This document shows positions 34,614-45,027 of a DNA stretch of 52,292 nucleotides, in pieces. The notes beneath the pieces were generated by a model. That model did no database searches, was not told where the DNA came from, and worked only from the letters and a program-made list of their open reading frames with translations. The number at the start of each line of letters is the position of its first letter. Positions within the stretch are counted from its first letter, which is position 1. This stretch comes from Candidatus Omnitrophota bacterium (GTDB taxonomy: Bacteria > Omnitrophota > Gorgyraeia > 1-14-0-20-64-10), in the NCBI GenBank assembly GCA_016201735.1, contig JACQCH010000046.1, forward strand, positions 1-52,292. The letters are read 5' to 3'. Made by a program: the position numbers and the translations under genes.

Positions 34614-35861
34614 GTGGAGAAATCCCGCCGTGTCGTCATCACGGGATTGGGAGCGATCTCACCCGTTGGAAACACCTATCAGGAGATGTGGGCTTCTCTC
34701 ATCCAGGGCAAGAGCGGAGTCTCCCTTCTCACCCTGTTCGATTCCACCCATTATCCCACCCGGATTGCCGCTGAGGTCAAAGGGTTTGACCCAGCTCCTT
34801 ACCTAAGCACCAAGGAACTCAAACACTCCGATCGATTTGTCCAGTTTGCGGTGGTCGCCGCCAAGCAGGCGGTCGCTGACGCGAAGCTGGAAATAACGAA
34901 GGAAGATCCCCACCGGGTCGGGGTCTGGATTGGCACCGGGATGGGGGGTTTGGGTACCATTGAGGAAGGGTACCGGGACTTGCAGAAAAGAGGGCCGGCG
35001 AAGGTTCGGCCCTTCTTCATTCCGATGATCATCTGCAACATGGCGCCTGGACAGGTGTCGATCAGCATCGGGGCGAAAGGGCCCAATTCCTGCACGGTCA
35101 GCGCCTGCGCTTCTTCGGCCCACGCCATCGGAGACGCCTACAAGATCATTGAGCGGGGGGACGCGGACGTCATGGTCGCGGGCGGTTCCGAGTGCGCCAT
35201 TACCCCCCTCGGGGTGGCCGGCTTCTGCGCGCTGAAGGCCCTTTCCAGCCGGAACGATGAACCCCAGACCGCATCCCGCCCCTTTGACAAGACCCGGGAC
35301 GGGTTCGTCATCGGGGAGGGGGCGGCGATGGTGGTGCTGGAGGATCTGGAGCATGCCCGCCGCCGAGGAGCGACCATTTACGGAGAGATCATCGGTTATG
35401 GGATGACCGGCGATGCGTACCATATGACGGCTCCCGACCCGGAAGGGGTTGGAGCGACTGCCTGCATGAAGATGGCGCTGGAGGGGGCGGGGTTAAAGCC
35501 GGAGCAGATTTCCTACATCAATGCGCATGGGACCTCGACACCGCTCAACGACAAGATCGAGACCAAAGCGATCAAGCAGGCCTTCGGCGAATATGCCAGG
35601 AAGGTTCCGATCAGTTCCACCAAATCGATGACCGGCCATCTGCTCGGGGCCGCCGGGGCGATCGAGTTTGTCGCTTGCTGTCTGGCGATGAAGGATCAGA
35701 TCATTCCGCCGACGATCAATTACCGCACTCCGGATCCGGAATGCGATCTGGACTACGTTCCCAATCAGGCCCGCAAGGCGAAATTGGACGTGGCGTTAAG
35801 CAACTCGTTGGGATTCGGCGGGCACAACGTGACCCTCATTGTAAGGAGGTTCCAGGGCTAA
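34614..35861 (+). CDS. fabF: Beta-ketoacyl-ACP synthase II
   Basis: FabF, 415 residues, the elongating condensing enzyme. The catalytic triad is visible as Cys in [15 protein letters not shown], His in [14 protein letters not shown] and His in [13 protein letters not shown]. The start is GTG 34614 ([19 protein letters not shown]). fabI follows after two bases. The set plsX, fabH, fabD, acpP, fabF and fabI is present, but fabG and fabZ are not in this window. Confidence 0.97.
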   Translation: MEKSRRVVITGLGAISPVGNTYQEMWASLIQGKSGVSLLTLFDSTHYPTRIAAEVKGFDPAPYLSTKELKHSDRFVQFAVVAAKQAVADAKLEITKEDPHRVGVWIGTGMGGLGTIEEGYRDLQKRGPAKVRPFFIPMIICNMAPGQVSISIGAKGPNSCTVSACASSAHAIGDAYKIIERGDADVMVAGGSECAITPLGVAGFCALKALSSRNDEPQTASRPFDKTRDGFVIGEGAAMVVLEDLEHARRRGATIYGEIIGYGMTGDAYHMTAPDPEGVGATACMKMALEGAGLKPEQISYINAHGTSTPLNDKIETKAIKQAFGEYARKVPISSTKSMTGHLLGAAGAIEFVACCLAMKDQIIPPTINYRTPDPECDLDYVPNQARKAKLDVALSNSLGFGGHNVTLIVRRFQG

Positions 35862-35863
35862 CC

Positions 35864-36634
35864 ATGTTGCTTCAGGGGAAGAAAGGTCTGATCACCGGTG
35901 TCGCGAACAAGCGGTCCATCGCCTGGGCGATCGCCCAAGCGGCCCATCGGGAGGGGGCCCAGCTTGCCTTCACCTATCAGGGGGAACGGCTGAAGGAATC
36001 GGTGGCGGAGTTGGCCAACTCTTTGGGAGAGGGGACGCTCCCTCTTTTTGAATGCGACGTCTCCAGCGACTCCCAGTTGGATTCCGTCTTCGGCGGGCTG
36101 AAGGAATCCTTTGGCCGGCTCGATTTCTTTGTCCACGCGATCGCCTTCGCCAAACGGGAGGAGTTGGAGGGGGAGTTCGTCCCCACCTCACGGGAAGGTT
36201 ATCGGCTGGCCCTGGACATCTCCAGCTACAGTTTGACGGCGCTCGCTCAGCGGGCCGTTCCGCTGATGACCGAGGGGGGCAGCATCGTGGCCCTCACCTA
36301 CTACGGGGCGGAGAAGGTGATCCCCCGCTACAATGTGATGGGGGTTGCCAAGGCGGCGCTGGAGGCCTCGGTCCGGTACCTAGCGTTTGACCTGGGGCCC
36401 AAAAAGATCCGGGTCAACGGTCTCTCCTCCGGCCCGGTGCAGACCCTGGCGGCCCGGGGGATCTCCGGCTTCACCGACATGATGAAGATCGTGGAGTCCC
36501 GCGCCCCTCTTCGCCGCAACGTGGAGATCGCCGAAGTGGGCAACGCGGCGGTCTTCCTGCTTTCTCCTCTCTCCTCCGGAATCACCGGTGAGATTCTGCA
36601 CGTCGACTGCGGCTACAACATCCTCGGCATGTGA
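35864..36634 (+). CDS. fabI: Enoyl-ACP reductase FabI
   Basis: FabI, 256 residues, an SDR-family NADH-dependent enoyl-ACP reductase. The N-terminal [25 protein letters not shown] is the divergent SDR nucleotide site typical of FabI, and the Tyr-X6-Lys active site is in [19 protein letters not shown]. The C-terminus [20 protein letters not shown] is standard. ATG 35864 is chosen because the conserved beginning lies there; upstream in-frame codons are inside fabF. Confidence 0.96.
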   Translation: MLLQGKKGLITGVANKRSIAWAIAQAAHREGAQLAFTYQGERLKESVAELANSLGEGTLPLFECDVSSDSQLDSVFGGLKESFGRLDFFVHAIAFAKREELEGEFVPTSREGYRLALDISSYSLTALAQRAVPLMTEGGSIVALTYYGAEKVIPRYNVMGVAKAALEASVRYLAFDLGPKKIRVNGLSSGPVQTLAARGISGFTDMMKIVESRAPLRRNVEIAEVGNAAVFLLSPLSSGITGEILHVDCGYNILGM

Positions 36635-36706
36635 GATTTTCCGCCGCCAAATCAGTTAGTTTAGATAAAGTTAGTTATTTTCCTGCAGATAAGCTCCGGC
36701 ATCAGG

Positions 36707-36712
36707 TAAACT
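36707..36712 (+). promoter_or_regulatory. Candidate promoter of the second GLEE-type secreted protein
   Basis: TAAACT (36707-36712) lies in CATCAGGTAAACTTG, closely matching the CAGGTATACTT found at the promoters near 6384 and 51934. A second AT-rich hexamer (TAATAT) follows at 36715-36720, which would place the start 6-10 bases before ATG 36736. The region upstream is AT-rich with two GTTAGTTTA-like repeats (36655-36680). No clear -35 box is seen. Confidence 0.5.
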
Positions 36713-36735
36713 TGTAATATCCGAAGCCATAACCG

Positions 36736-38397
36736 ATGAAAAGACCTCAAGTTCCGCCACGAATCTTAGCCCTTTTGCTAGCGGCCACTCTTGGCCTGCC
36801 TGATCCTGCCCTCGCTCTGCGCCAACGGGAGCCGGAGAAAGGGACCCCTGCTCAGGCCGGCCTGGAAGCTGCCCTGTCAGCCGGCAATAAGCCCGCCGTT
36901 GTCCCCGCCGCCGGGATGGAGGAAAGGACCTTGGAGCAATTCTTCACCCTTTCCGAGGAACACCGGGTCTACATGGTGCCTGCTCAGATGGTGGGTGCCG
37001 CGCTCGATCAAGTTTATTTTTCCGCAATAGGCTTAGCCTATGCCAGTGCCGCGGCTCTCAATACGCGGCAGGGGTTGTTTGAAACTCCCTTTTCAGTCCA
37101 GAACGCTGTGAACGCGAGGGAGAGACTGAGCTATATGAAGAGCCCTTGGCCCGCGCCGGAGGGGAATCCTCTTCTATACGAAACGGTCCGTCTGTTGGAC
37201 CGGACGCCGCCCGAGGAATTTGCCGCCTTCGTGAACCGGCTGTTCGGCCAGCCCCGGAACCTCATCCTTATCCATCGGGCGAAGACAAAGAAAGAACTGC
37301 TTTCCGACTCCTACCGGCGGGAGTTAATAGGGGCATTACGCCATGAACTGGTTCACAATCTCATCTCGGAAAATCTGGAGGTCTTTGAGAGGACGCATGA
37401 GGCGATCAAGAAGGATGAAATCCTGGTGCAAGAAATGACAACCCAGATTCTCATCCCCCTCTCGAAATATCAAAAGACCGGTTCCATTGAAGAAGTTTGG
37501 ACGCGGCTCCTGGAGCCGGGGGGCGCGATTCCCCCAAGGAGGATCGAGAGATTTCTTCAGCATTTGAGCGAAAGCCAGGACCCCGACATACAGGAAGGGA
37601 TCGCCCTCTTCCGGGAAATCCGGGACGCGGTTGAGAATCAATTGGGCCAGATCTGGCCGGCCGTCGGGGCGGCTTATGTCGATCGGATCCTTCCTTTAAA
37701 GGGTTCGACCTGGAGCCATTTTCTCCGCCACTGGCTTGGCCTGGGGATCGTTTTGGACGCCAGGATCCGTAGGCGATGGTCCCAGGTGGAGCCGCCTCCC
37801 GCCGCCGGGCTGGAGGAACGGGCGGAACTGGAGGCCGCTGTCGGGAGGGATATGGGAACCATCGCCGCGATCCTTAAAGAAGAGGGGGTGTTTGGGAAAG
37901 TCGTTCTGGGATTAGGTCCCGCAGAAGTGGAGTCCCATGGGGCGGCGGTCGTTGATTTTCTGGATCGATTGAAGGGGCAGGTTTCCTCGATGACCCCTCT
38001 GCTCGTTCTGACAGGGGATGAAGCCGACCAGTACGCGGCTCGACCCAGCGTTCTCTTGACTTCGAAGAATGTCAGGGATGCGGCGGTTGCTCTAAAGACC
38101 ATGATGGCTTTACCCAAGGCTAAAAGTTACTACGCAGCGGATAAGCTGGAACGGCTGGAATATATAGCGACGCCTAAAGAGGCAGAAGAGATGGAGGCCA
38201 TGCTTCGACAAAGGGGAGTGGATATCGCCCTTGTTCCGCATTCATTAGATTCCCTTCCCAGAATATTGGCACAAATCCTCCACGCTTTGGCTGGGACAAA
38301 GTTGGATCTTTCCCAATCAAACGTCAACGAATTCTACGGAATCAATCTGAACCGCCTGGCGGAGCAGCTGGAGCGGCTCGCCCAGTTAGGCGTGTAA
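36736..38397 (+). CDS. Exported protein with GLEE-type linkers and HELVH putative metallopeptidase motif
   Basis: A 553-residue protein. A signal peptide ends ...LPDPALA before LRQREPEK; GLEE-type boxes occur at QAGLEAAL, VPAAGMEERT and PPAAGLEERA. The middle module (about 65-345) contains ALRHELVHNLISE at residues 203-207, an HExxH zinc-protease motif, and EILVQEMTTQI about 30 residues later could supply a third ligand. The C-terminal module (about 355-553) after the last box is not recognised. A role as a secreted zinc protease is an inference from the motif alone. It shares its architecture and promoter motif with the genes at 6399 and 52106. Confidence 0.72.
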   Translation: MKRPQVPPRILALLLAATLGLPDPALALRQREPEKGTPAQAGLEAALSAGNKPAVVPAAGMEERTLEQFFTLSEEHRVYMVPAQMVGAALDQVYFSAIGLAYASAAALNTRQGLFETPFSVQNAVNARERLSYMKSPWPAPEGNPLLYETVRLLDRTPPEEFAAFVNRLFGQPRNLILIHRAKTKKELLSDSYRRELIGALRHELVHNLISENLEVFERTHEAIKKDEILVQEMTTQILIPLSKYQKTGSIEEVWTRLLEPGGAIPPRRIERFLQHLSESQDPDIQEGIALFREIRDAVENQLGQIWPAVGAAYVDRILPLKGSTWSHFLRHWLGLGIVLDARIRRRWSQVEPPPAAGLEERAELEAAVGRDMGTIAAILKEEGVFGKVVLGLGPAEVESHGAAVVDFLDRLKGQVSSMTPLLVLTGDEADQYAARPSVLLTSKNVRDAAVALKTMMALPKAKSYYAADKLERLEYIATPKEAEEMEAMLRQRGVDIALVPHSLDSLPRILAQILHALAGTKLDLSQSNVNEFYGINLNRLAEQLERLAQLGV

Positions 38398-38403
38398 GCC
38401 CAC

Positions 38404-38433
38404 TTGACAAGCCGCTGAATCTTTTGCTACAGT
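38404..38433 (+). promoter_or_regulatory. smc promoter
   Basis: TTGACA (38404-38409), an 18-base spacer and TACAGT (38428-38433). An AAGGA ribosome-binding site lies at about 38450-38454, before the TTG start at 38466. Confidence 0.7.
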
Positions 38434-38465
38434 AGTGCCACTCCCCGAGAAGGACAACTTAAGAA

Positions 38466-41400
38466 TTGCGGTTTAAAAAACTAGAACTTCTCGGATTCAA
38501 ATCGTTCGCAGAACCTACCGAGCTTCTCTTCGAGCCGGGCGTGACCGCTATCGTCGGTCCAAACGGCGGGGGGAAGTCCAACCTTGCCGATTCCATCAAA
38601 TGGGTGCTGGGGGAGCAGTCTGCCCGGGAACTGCGCGGCGGCCGAATGGAGGACCTGATCTTCAACGGGTCCGAGAGCCGGGACCCGATCAACTACGCGG
38701 AAGTTTCCTTGACCCTCGATAACGCCGACAAGACCCTTCCCATCGAGTATACCGATGTCACCATAGCCCGCCGGCTTTACCGCTCCGGCGAAAGCGAGTA
38801 CCTCTTAAACGGGACCACCGTCCGCCTGAAAGATATCCAGCAACTTCTCATGGGGACCGGCGTCGGCACGAGCGCTTACTCCCTCTTTGAGCAGGGCCGG
38901 ATCGAACAAATCATCAGCGCCCGCCCCGAGGACCGCCGGGCCATCTTCGAGGAAGCCGCCGGGATCACCAAGTTCAAGAGCCAGAAGCGGGAGGCCCTCC
39001 GGAAGCTGGACGAGACGGAGTCGAACCTAGCCCGGGTCAGCGACGTGGTCGCCGAGATTAAACGGCAGATCCAGTCGCTCGAACGGGCGGTCCGGCGGGC
39101 CAAGGCCTACCAGGAACAGTTCGAACAGCTCAAGAAGATGGAAGTGCGGGTGGCCTTGTCTGCCCAAACGGAACTTACCAAACAGTTGGAGGCGAAGGAA
39201 GAGGCGCTCAAAGGAATCCAGGATCGGTTGGCCGGAATCGAACAGGAGCTGGCCGGCCAAGAGAGCCGGCTTGGAGAGGAGCGGCAGGCGGTCGCGCAGG
39301 CCGATCAGGATCTGGCTCAGGCGCGGGAATCGTATCTGGGCGTGACGCACCGGCAGGAGACAATCCGGCACCGGCTGGAGGTTGCCGCTGAGCGGATCAC
39401 GGAGAGCCGGACCCGCCGCGAACAACTGATTCAGGAAATGGACGCGGCCGAAGAGCAGATCCGCCAGCTTAAAACAAATCAGCAGGAATTGTCGGCTGTC
39501 CTGGCTCAGGCGCAGGCCCAGCGGTCGGGAAAAGAAGATCACCTGCTCCGGATCCAGAAGCAGTTGGAGGAGTGCGCCAACCGGATCGGGCAGGCCGAGA
39601 TCTGGATTGCCGATGCCCAGGACCGGCTGCTCGAGGAGACGGCCTCGCAGGTCCGGGTGAAGAATGAGTTGAACAGAATTCATCAGGAAGCAACCCGGAT
39701 GGAGGCCCGTCACAGCCGCCTGCAAATAGAGGGGTCCAAGGTTTCCGGGGAGCGGACGGAGGGGTCGAGCCAGGTCCAAGAATTGGAGCAGGCCTTCGCC
39801 CAGGCGAAAGAGGGGGTGGATCAGCTTGTTCAGGAACGGGCTCAGCGCCGGGACCAACTCACCGGGACTGAAAAGACACTTGTCCAGATTAAGCAAAAGG
39901 TCGCCGGGCTCGAACAAGAGTCGACAAAACTCAACTCTCAACTGGAACTGCTCAAAGGCCTGTTGGAAAGCCATGAAGGATATTCCAGCGGCGTCAGAGA
40001 GCTCCTGGCGGCTTTCGACCAGGGCCGGCTTTCCAAAGAGGGGGTCAGCGGTGTTCTCGCCGAATTGATCCGGGTGAAAGAGGAAGAGACGGCCGCGGTG
40101 GACGCGGCGTTGGGGTCGTTCGCGCAGGGGGTGGTCGTCGAATCGGCCCCGGTCGCTGAACGATGCCGCCAATATCTGGAACAGTCCAAGTCCGGCCGGG
40201 TCCTCTTCTTAATCCGGGACCGGGTTCCCGGACAGCCGGCTGGAGAGAGGAACGATTTGGGGAACAGTGCGGTTGCCCTGATCGATCGGATTGGAATCAC
40301 TCCCCATCTGGAGCCCCTCTTGAGGATGCTGCTTTCGGACACCTGGCTGGTTCCGGACCGGGCCGCCGCCGAGACGTTTCTGGATAAAAGGGGTCAGCCC
40401 ATTTTTAATTCTTTGAGCCGCTTCGTCACGCCGGCCGGGGAACTTTACAGCCCCGTCAGCGCCCTTTTGGGATCTGTCTCGCCGGAGGGATTGGTGGTCG
40501 GCCGCGCAAGCCGCCTCCAGTCGCTTGAAGTAGCGACGGCCCATCTGGAAACCCAGCTCGATGAGGCCAGAGGGCAGCTCGGCCGCGCCGAGCAGGAATA
40601 TCAGGTCCAGCGGCAGGTCATCGGATCGCTCGAGGAGACTCTTCAGGAGCGGTCCCATCAACTCCAAGGAATCCAGGCGACCCTCTCCTCGGCGAGGGCC
40701 TCTTTGTCGAAGCTGGAACTGGAACAGGAACTTCTCCGGACCGAATACGAGCAGGCGAACGCCGAGCTGGAACAAATCCGAGGCGAAGCAGGGCGGATGG
40801 AAAAAGAGCTGGCGGTGAAAGATCAGGGATTGGCCCAGCTGGAAGGCCGAATCGGTCAGGCCCAGGAGCAGATCGCCCAGGCCGTGAGGGAGCGGGAAGA
40901 AATTTCCGTGGTCCAGGCCCGGCTGAAGGCGGAGATGGCTTCCTTTGATCAGGTGATGGAGAGCCGGCGGTCCTCTCTGAGATTATTGGAGCAGACCTTG
41001 GAAGGTTCCCTCGCCCAGCTTGAGGCCAGCCGCTCCGAATTGGCCCGGCTGGAGGAATCGAAGAAGCAGTGCGAGGCCGTTCAGATGGCATTGGAAGCGG
41101 GCCTTGAGGCGTCGGCCCAGGAGGAGATCGGCGCGAAAGGGAAGGTTGCGGTGGCCGATGAGCGGAAGGCCAAGACTCTTTCAGCGGCGCGGGCTCAGGA
41201 GCGGAACTGGCTGGTGTTGAGCCGCCAGGTGGAACAGCTCCAGTCTCAACTGCACCAGCACCAGATGGAGCAGGCGCAGGTGAATTTCCAGAGTGAGCAG
41301 ATCCACAGCCGCTTGAACCAGGTGTACCAGGTGAACCTGGAGGAACTCCCCCCGGATCAGCAGGCCCCGGCCGCGGAGGAGGAACTCGCCGGTCTTCAGG

Positions 41401-42104
41401 AGAAGATCCAGGAGCTGTCCCAGAAACTCCAGCGGATGGGGCCGGTCAATTTGGGCTCGATCGACGAGGAACGGGAGCTGCAGACTCGCTATGAGCAGAT
41501 GGTGAGCCAGCAGAACGACCTGTTGAAGGCCAAAGAGAATCTCCATGAGGCGATCACCAAGATCAACCGGACCACCCGGGCGATGTTCAGGGAAACCTTC
41601 GAGGCGATCCAGAAGGAGTTCCATGTCACTTTCAAGCAGCTGTTCGGCGGAGGGGAGGCCCGGCTGGTTCTCCTCGACGAGGAGGACCTGTTGGAAAGCG
41701 GCATTGAGATCATTGCCCGCCCGCCGGGCAAACCGGTCCAGGCGATTTCCCTCTTGTCCGGAGGGGAGAAGACGCTGACCTCGATCGCTCTCTTGTTCGC
41801 GATCTTCCGGGTGAAGCCGAGCCCCTTCTGCCTAATGGATGAGATCGACGCGGCGCTGGATGAAACGAACATCGGACGGTTCACCAACGCGTTAAAGGAA
41901 TTCCTCAAGGACTCGCAGTTCATCATCATCACCCACAACAAGAAGACGATCACCATGGCCGACGTGATGTACGGGATCACCATGGCGGAGTCCGGAGTTT
42001 CCAAGATCGTCTCCGTCAAACTGAAAGAATCCGCCAACGGCAGCGGGAACGGCAACGGCGCCCACCACCTGGTCCCGGCCGCCGCCAACGGCTCCTCCTC
42101 GTAG
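38466..42104 (+). CDS. smc: Chromosome segregation ATPase SMC
   Basis: SMC, 1212 residues. The N-terminal ATPase has Walker A GPNGGGKSNLADSIKWVLGEQS near residues 32-41; it reads GNGGGK-like with Gly where most have Ser/Cys. Long coiled coils flank a hinge at roughly 505-650 (ESHEGYSSGVRELLAAFDQG to LLGSVSPEGLVVGRA). The C-terminal head has the signature LLSGGEKTLTSIALLFAIF and Walker B FCLMDEIDAALDETN. The start is TTG 38466. The C-terminal tail is Asn/Gly-rich. It loads onto DNA with ScpAB, which are not in this window. Confidence 0.97.
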   Translation: MRFKKLELLGFKSFAEPTELLFEPGVTAIVGPNGGGKSNLADSIKWVLGEQSARELRGGRMEDLIFNGSESRDPINYAEVSLTLDNADKTLPIEYTDVTIARRLYRSGESEYLLNGTTVRLKDIQQLLMGTGVGTSAYSLFEQGRIEQIISARPEDRRAIFEEAAGITKFKSQKREALRKLDETESNLARVSDVVAEIKRQIQSLERAVRRAKAYQEQFEQLKKMEVRVALSAQTELTKQLEAKEEALKGIQDRLAGIEQELAGQESRLGEERQAVAQADQDLAQARESYLGVTHRQETIRHRLEVAAERITESRTRREQLIQEMDAAEEQIRQLKTNQQELSAVLAQAQAQRSGKEDHLLRIQKQLEECANRIGQAEIWIADAQDRLLEETASQVRVKNELNRIHQEATRMEARHSRLQIEGSKVSGERTEGSSQVQELEQAFAQAKEGVDQLVQERAQRRDQLTGTEKTLVQIKQKVAGLEQESTKLNSQLELLKGLLESHEGYSSGVRELLAAFDQGRLSKEGVSGVLAELIRVKEEETAAVDAALGSFAQGVVVESAPVAERCRQYLEQSKSGRVLFLIRDRVPGQPAGERNDLGNSAVALIDRIGITPHLEPLLRMLLSDTWLVPDRAAAETFLDKRGQPIFNSLSRFVTPAGELYSPVSALLGSVSPEGLVVGRASRLQSLEVATAHLETQLDEARGQLGRAEQEYQVQRQVIGSLEETLQERSHQLQGIQATLSSARASLSKLELEQELLRTEYEQANAELEQIRGEAGRMEKELAVKDQGLAQLEGRIGQAQEQIAQAVREREEISVVQARLKAEMASFDQVMESRRSSLRLLEQTLEGSLAQLEASRSELARLEESKKQCEAVQMALEAGLEASAQEEIGAKGKVAVADERKAKTLSAARAQERNWLVLSRQVEQLQSQLHQHQMEQAQVNFQSEQIHSRLNQVYQVNLEELPPDQQAPAAEEELAGLQEKIQELSQKLQRMGPVNLGSIDEERELQTRYEQMVSQQNDLLKAKENLHEAITKINRTTRAMFRETFEAIQKEFHVTFKQLFGGGEARLVLLDEEDLLESGIEIIARPPGKPVQAISLLSGGEKTLTSIALLFAIFRVKPSPFCLMDEIDAALDETNIGRFTNALKEFLKDSQFIIITHNKKTITMADVMYGITMAESGVSKIVSVKLKESANGSGNGNGAHHLVPAAANGSSS

Positions 42105-42133
42105 GTCCCACCGTTTCGCCTGAGTTTTCGTGG

Positions 42134-42139
42134 TAAAAT
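42134..42139 (+). promoter_or_regulatory. -10 box upstream of the palindromic element and transaldolase
   Basis: TAAAAT in GTGGTAAAATACGGC lies 5 bases before an ATG (42145) that abuts the left end of a 273-bp palindromic element. This spacing matches the leaderless promoters elsewhere in the window, suggesting that it once drove the downstream gene directly. No good -35 box is seen. Confidence 0.45.
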
Positions 42140-42144
42140 ACGGC

Positions 42145-42423
42145 ATGGTGTTGCCAACTGCGAGTGCTCAGCTCGTTGGAAGCCCAGGATTGAGGCCAGT
42201 TCAAGGCGCGACGACGAAGGCGTGTTCTCTGGAACACGTCGAGGAGGAGCAACGAAGAAATGGACCAAGCCTGGGCTTCCCCGAAGGGGCTGGTCGCTTT
42301 TGGGCTGTGACTGCGTCGCTCGTTGCTCATGTACCGCTGCGGGTACACTCCGCTCCTCGCTCCTTGTCTCGCTCCAAAATCGCCTCAGCCAACGAGCTGA
42401 GCACTCGCGGTTGGCAACACTAA
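42145..42423 (+). other. Possible 92-codon leader frame through the palindromic element
   Basis: From ATG 42145 an open frame runs through the whole element and ends at TAA 42421-42423, whose last base begins the transaldolase ATG (TAATG). The peptide (MVLPTASAQLVGSPG...) resembles no family and is simply the translated palindrome. If translated it could couple ribosomes into the transaldolase start; this is speculative. Confidence 0.3.
42148..42420 (+). mobile_element. 273-bp palindromic element between smc and transaldolase
   Basis: The 32-nt ends (42148-42179 and 42389-42420) are inverted repeats differing at one base; they begin GTGTTGCCAACTGCGAGTGC. Inside are further stems: GGAAGCCCAGG/CCTGGGCTTCC, CGTGTTC/GAACACG, CCCC/GGGG around GAA, GAGCAACGA/TCGTTGCTC and TGTACC/GGTACA. 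ATG lies directly left (42145-42147) and TAATG directly right. No protein of its own is recognisable. Transcribed, it would fold into a large branched structure ahead of the transaldolase. Confidence 0.8.
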
Positions 42424-43826
42424 TGTCTGCGACGACAAATCTGGTTGCCAAACCCAATTTACAGAATCTGCCGAAGAGCTCGCTCCTGCGGCTGTACGAC
42501 CCGGCCGCGCAGGGGAACAGCTTTTCCCTGGATGGATTCCCGGTCCTGAAGGAGGGGAAGGAGTGGCTGACCCGCTTGGTCGAGATCATCGAGATCTGGG
42601 GGGCCGTCGGGATGACCACCAACCAGACCCTCTTCCGGCAGCTCACCGAGGCCGGCGTTCTGGACGATCGGCTCCGGGCTCTGAAAGCGGGAGGGGGCTC
42701 CACATCGGAAATTTACTGGACCTTGTACAACGAGGCGGCGACCCAAGCGGCCAAGGCGTTTGAATGGGTGCACGGCCGCTGGCCGTGGGACGGCCGCGTT
42801 TCCCAAGAGGCCTCCGCTTTTCTTGCCGAGCTGGATCCGCTGGTTAAGGATGTCCAGCGGATCGCCAAATTGACGCAGGGGCTGGGGGCTTTCACCAAAA
42901 TTCCGAACGTGCCGGTCGGCCCGCAGGCGATCCAGAAGGTGATGGCGGCGGCTGAACCGCTGGTCAATCCCAACATCACGCTGGTTTTCTCGGATCGGCA
43001 TTATCTCCAAACGGTGGAGGGGTATCTGCTGGGGCTCAACGCCCGGCGGGATCGGAACGATCTGGGGAAGATCACGTCGGTGAATTCCCTGTTTGTCAGC
43101 CGGGTGGATCGGGTCGTGGACCTGATGATTGATGAGACCCTTCGACAAGCTCAGGGTGAACGTCTCAAGTTGTTGAAAGGCAAGGTAGGGGTTGCCCAAG
43201 CGAAGAAGGTGTTCCGGATGTTTGAGACGATTTTCCTTGGGGCCCCCTTCCAGGATCCAGAGGGGTTGTACCAGGATCAAGAAGGAAAACAGATGCTGGG
43301 GACGATCGACCGGCTGAGGACTCTCTTCTCTACGTTGAAAGGATTGGGGGCCCGCCCGCAGCGGCTTCTGATTGCATCCAGCGGGGTGAAATCGGACCAG
43401 CCGTACAGCCCCCTCCTTTACGTGCTGCCGTTCCTCGGTTCCTGGTCCGCCAATACGATGCCGGAGCCGACACTGGAATCTTTCAGCCGGTTCGTGGCGG
43501 GGCTCTCCGACGCGCAGACAGATGCTTTAAGGAAACGGGATCTGATGCGGGAGCCCCTGCCGGCGATCCCGACCGATGTCAAGCCGGTCGGCGAGTGGGA
43601 TCGGGTGCTCCTGATGACGGCCCAAGAGCGGAAGGCCAATGGAATTGCCGAGCTCACACCGGACCGGATCTTGAAAGAGGTGAGTGAGCTGGTGTTGAAG
43701 CCGAAGGGGACCTCCCTCCGGGCGATCTGCGATACACTCCGGGATAAAGGGGCCGCTTCCTTCGCCTCCGACGAGCAGGCGACCCTTCAATCCCTTCAGG
43801 CCAAATTGGAGACGCTGTATGTTTAA
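42423..43826 (+). CDS. tal: Transaldolase
   Basis: A 467-residue transaldolase-type TIM-barrel protein, longer than the compact 215-residue class and closer to the Tal2 type. Family correspondences are [15 protein letters not shown] near the start, [12 protein letters not shown], the Schiff-base lysine in [10 protein letters not shown] (K159), [58 protein letters not shown], and [37 protein letters not shown] palindromic repeat adds TLRQAQGER in frame. It exchanges three-carbon units in the pentose phosphate pathway and would affect ribulose-5-phosphate supply to RibBA, encoded next with an 8-base overlap. Confidence 0.85.
   Translation: MSATTNLVAKPNLQNLPKSSLLRLYDPAAQGNSFSLDGFPVLKEGKEWLTRLVEIIEIWGAVGMTTNQTLFRQLTEAGVLDDRLRALKAGGGSTSEIYWTLYNEAATQAAKAFEWVHGRWPWDGRVSQEASAFLAELDPLVKDVQRIAKLTQGLGAFTKIPNVPVGPQAIQKVMAAAEPLVNPNITLVFSDRHYLQTVEGYLLGLNARRDRNDLGKITSVNSLFVSRVDRVVDLMIDETLRQAQGERLKLLKGKVGVAQAKKVFRMFETIFLGAPFQDPEGLYQDQEGKQMLGTIDRLRTLFSTLKGLGARPQRLLIASSGVKSDQPYSPLLYVLPFLGSWSANTMPEPTLESFSRFVAGLSDAQTDALRKRDLMREPLPAIPTDVKPVGEWDRVLLMTAQERKANGIAELTPDRILKEVSELVLKPKGTSLRAICDTLRDKGAASFASDEQATLQSLQAKLETLYV
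43137..43157. repeat. Palindromic CTTCGACAAGC-type repeat inside tal
   Basis: ACCCTTCGACAAGCTCAGGGT is a short palindrome read in frame as LRQAQGER, identical in peptide to the insertion in QueA. Confidence 0.8.
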
Positions 43827-45027
43827 CACCATTCCGGAAATCATCGAGGATTTAAAGATCGGCCGGCTGGTCATCGTCGTGGACGACGAGGACCGGGAGA
43901 ACGAGGGGGATCTGGTCATTGCCGCCGGGTTCGCGACACCGGAGGCGATCAACTTCATGTGCAGCCACGGCCGGGGCCTGATCTGCGTCCCGATGGAGCC
44001 AGGGCGGCTGGAGATCCTGGAGTTGAAGCCGATGGTGCTGGAAAGCCAGTCGCCGTTCGGAACCGCCTGGATGGTTTCCGTGGATGCCAAGGAAGGAATC
44101 ACGACCGGAATCTCCGCGCATGACCGGGCCGCGACGATCCGGAAACTGATCGACCCCGACGCGAAGCCGTCGGATCTGGTCCGGCCGGGGCATGTATTCC
44201 CCCTGCGGGCCCGAAACGGCGGCGTCCTGGTTCGGGCCGGGCATACCGAGGCGACCATTGATCTCATGAAGCTCTCTGGGCTGGCTCCGGCCGGCGTCAT
44301 CTGCGAGATCATGAACCCGGACGGCTCGATGGCTCGTGTTCCGGAACTGATCGAGTTCGCCAAGGAGCACGGCCTGAAGATCTGTTCCATCGCGGATCTG
44401 ATCAAGTACCGCCTCTCGAAGGAAAAGATCATCCGCCGGGTGGCGGAGACGCTCCTTCCCACCCCGCACGGGGAATTCCAGTTGATGGTCTACGAGTCGG
44501 CTCTCGATGGGCAGGCCCACATGGCGCTGGTGCTGGGGGACATCCGCCAGCCGCCGGTTCTGGTGCGGGTCCACTCCCAATGTTTGACCGGAGATGTGTT
44601 CGGCTCCTGGCGCTGTGACTGCGGGCCGCAGTTGGAGTCGGCCTTGAAGCTGGTCGGAGAGGAGGGGCGCGGGGTGATTCTGTATCTTCGCCAGGAGGGA
44701 AGAGGGATCGGCCTGGTGAACAAGATCAAGGCCTACTCCCTGCAGGATCAGGGGCTGGATACGGTGGAAGCCAACCGTGCGCTAGGTTTCGACCCGGATC
44801 TGCGGGATTACGGGATCGGCGCTCAGATTCTGGCCGACCTGGGGCTGACCCAGGTGCGGCTGATGACCAACAATCCCCGGAAGCTGGTCGGATTGGACGG
44901 GTTCGGGCTCTCCATCATCGAGCGGGTGCCTCTGGAAATTCCGCCGACTCCCGCCAACGCGAAGTATCTGAAGGCCAAGCGGGAAAAGCTCGGCCACATC
45001 CTGCTCGAACTGCTCGATACGCAGTAA
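43819..45027 (+). CDS. ribBA: Bifunctional DHBP synthase/GTP cyclohydrolase II
   Basis: RibBA, 402 residues. Residues 1-200 form 3,4-dihydroxy-2-butanone-4-phosphate synthase with the acidic loop [14 protein letters not shown] and GHTEATIDL. Residues from about 208 form GTP cyclohydrolase II with zinc ligands in [15 protein letters not shown] and the active-site region [16 protein letters not shown]. It makes both precursors of riboflavin. Both halves keep their known metal and catalytic residues. It overlaps tal upstream and ribH downstream (TAATG). Confidence 0.97.
   Translation: MFNTIPEIIEDLKIGRLVIVVDDEDRENEGDLVIAAGFATPEAINFMCSHGRGLICVPMEPGRLEILELKPMVLESQSPFGTAWMVSVDAKEGITTGISAHDRAATIRKLIDPDAKPSDLVRPGHVFPLRARNGGVLVRAGHTEATIDLMKLSGLAPAGVICEIMNPDGSMARVPELIEFAKEHGLKICSIADLIKYRLSKEKIIRRVAETLLPTPHGEFQLMVYESALDGQAHMALVLGDIRQPPVLVRVHSQCLTGDVFGSWRCDCGPQLESALKLVGEEGRGVILYLRQEGRGIGLVNKIKAYSLQDQGLDTVEANRALGFDPDLRDYGIGAQILADLGLTQVRLMTNNPRKLVGLDGFGLSIIERVPLEIPPTPANAKYLKAKREKLGHILLELLDTQ

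Noticed and set aside
43700-43818. Possible FMN riboswitch before ribBA
   Set aside because: The region is coding sequence of tal and lacks the RFN consensus.
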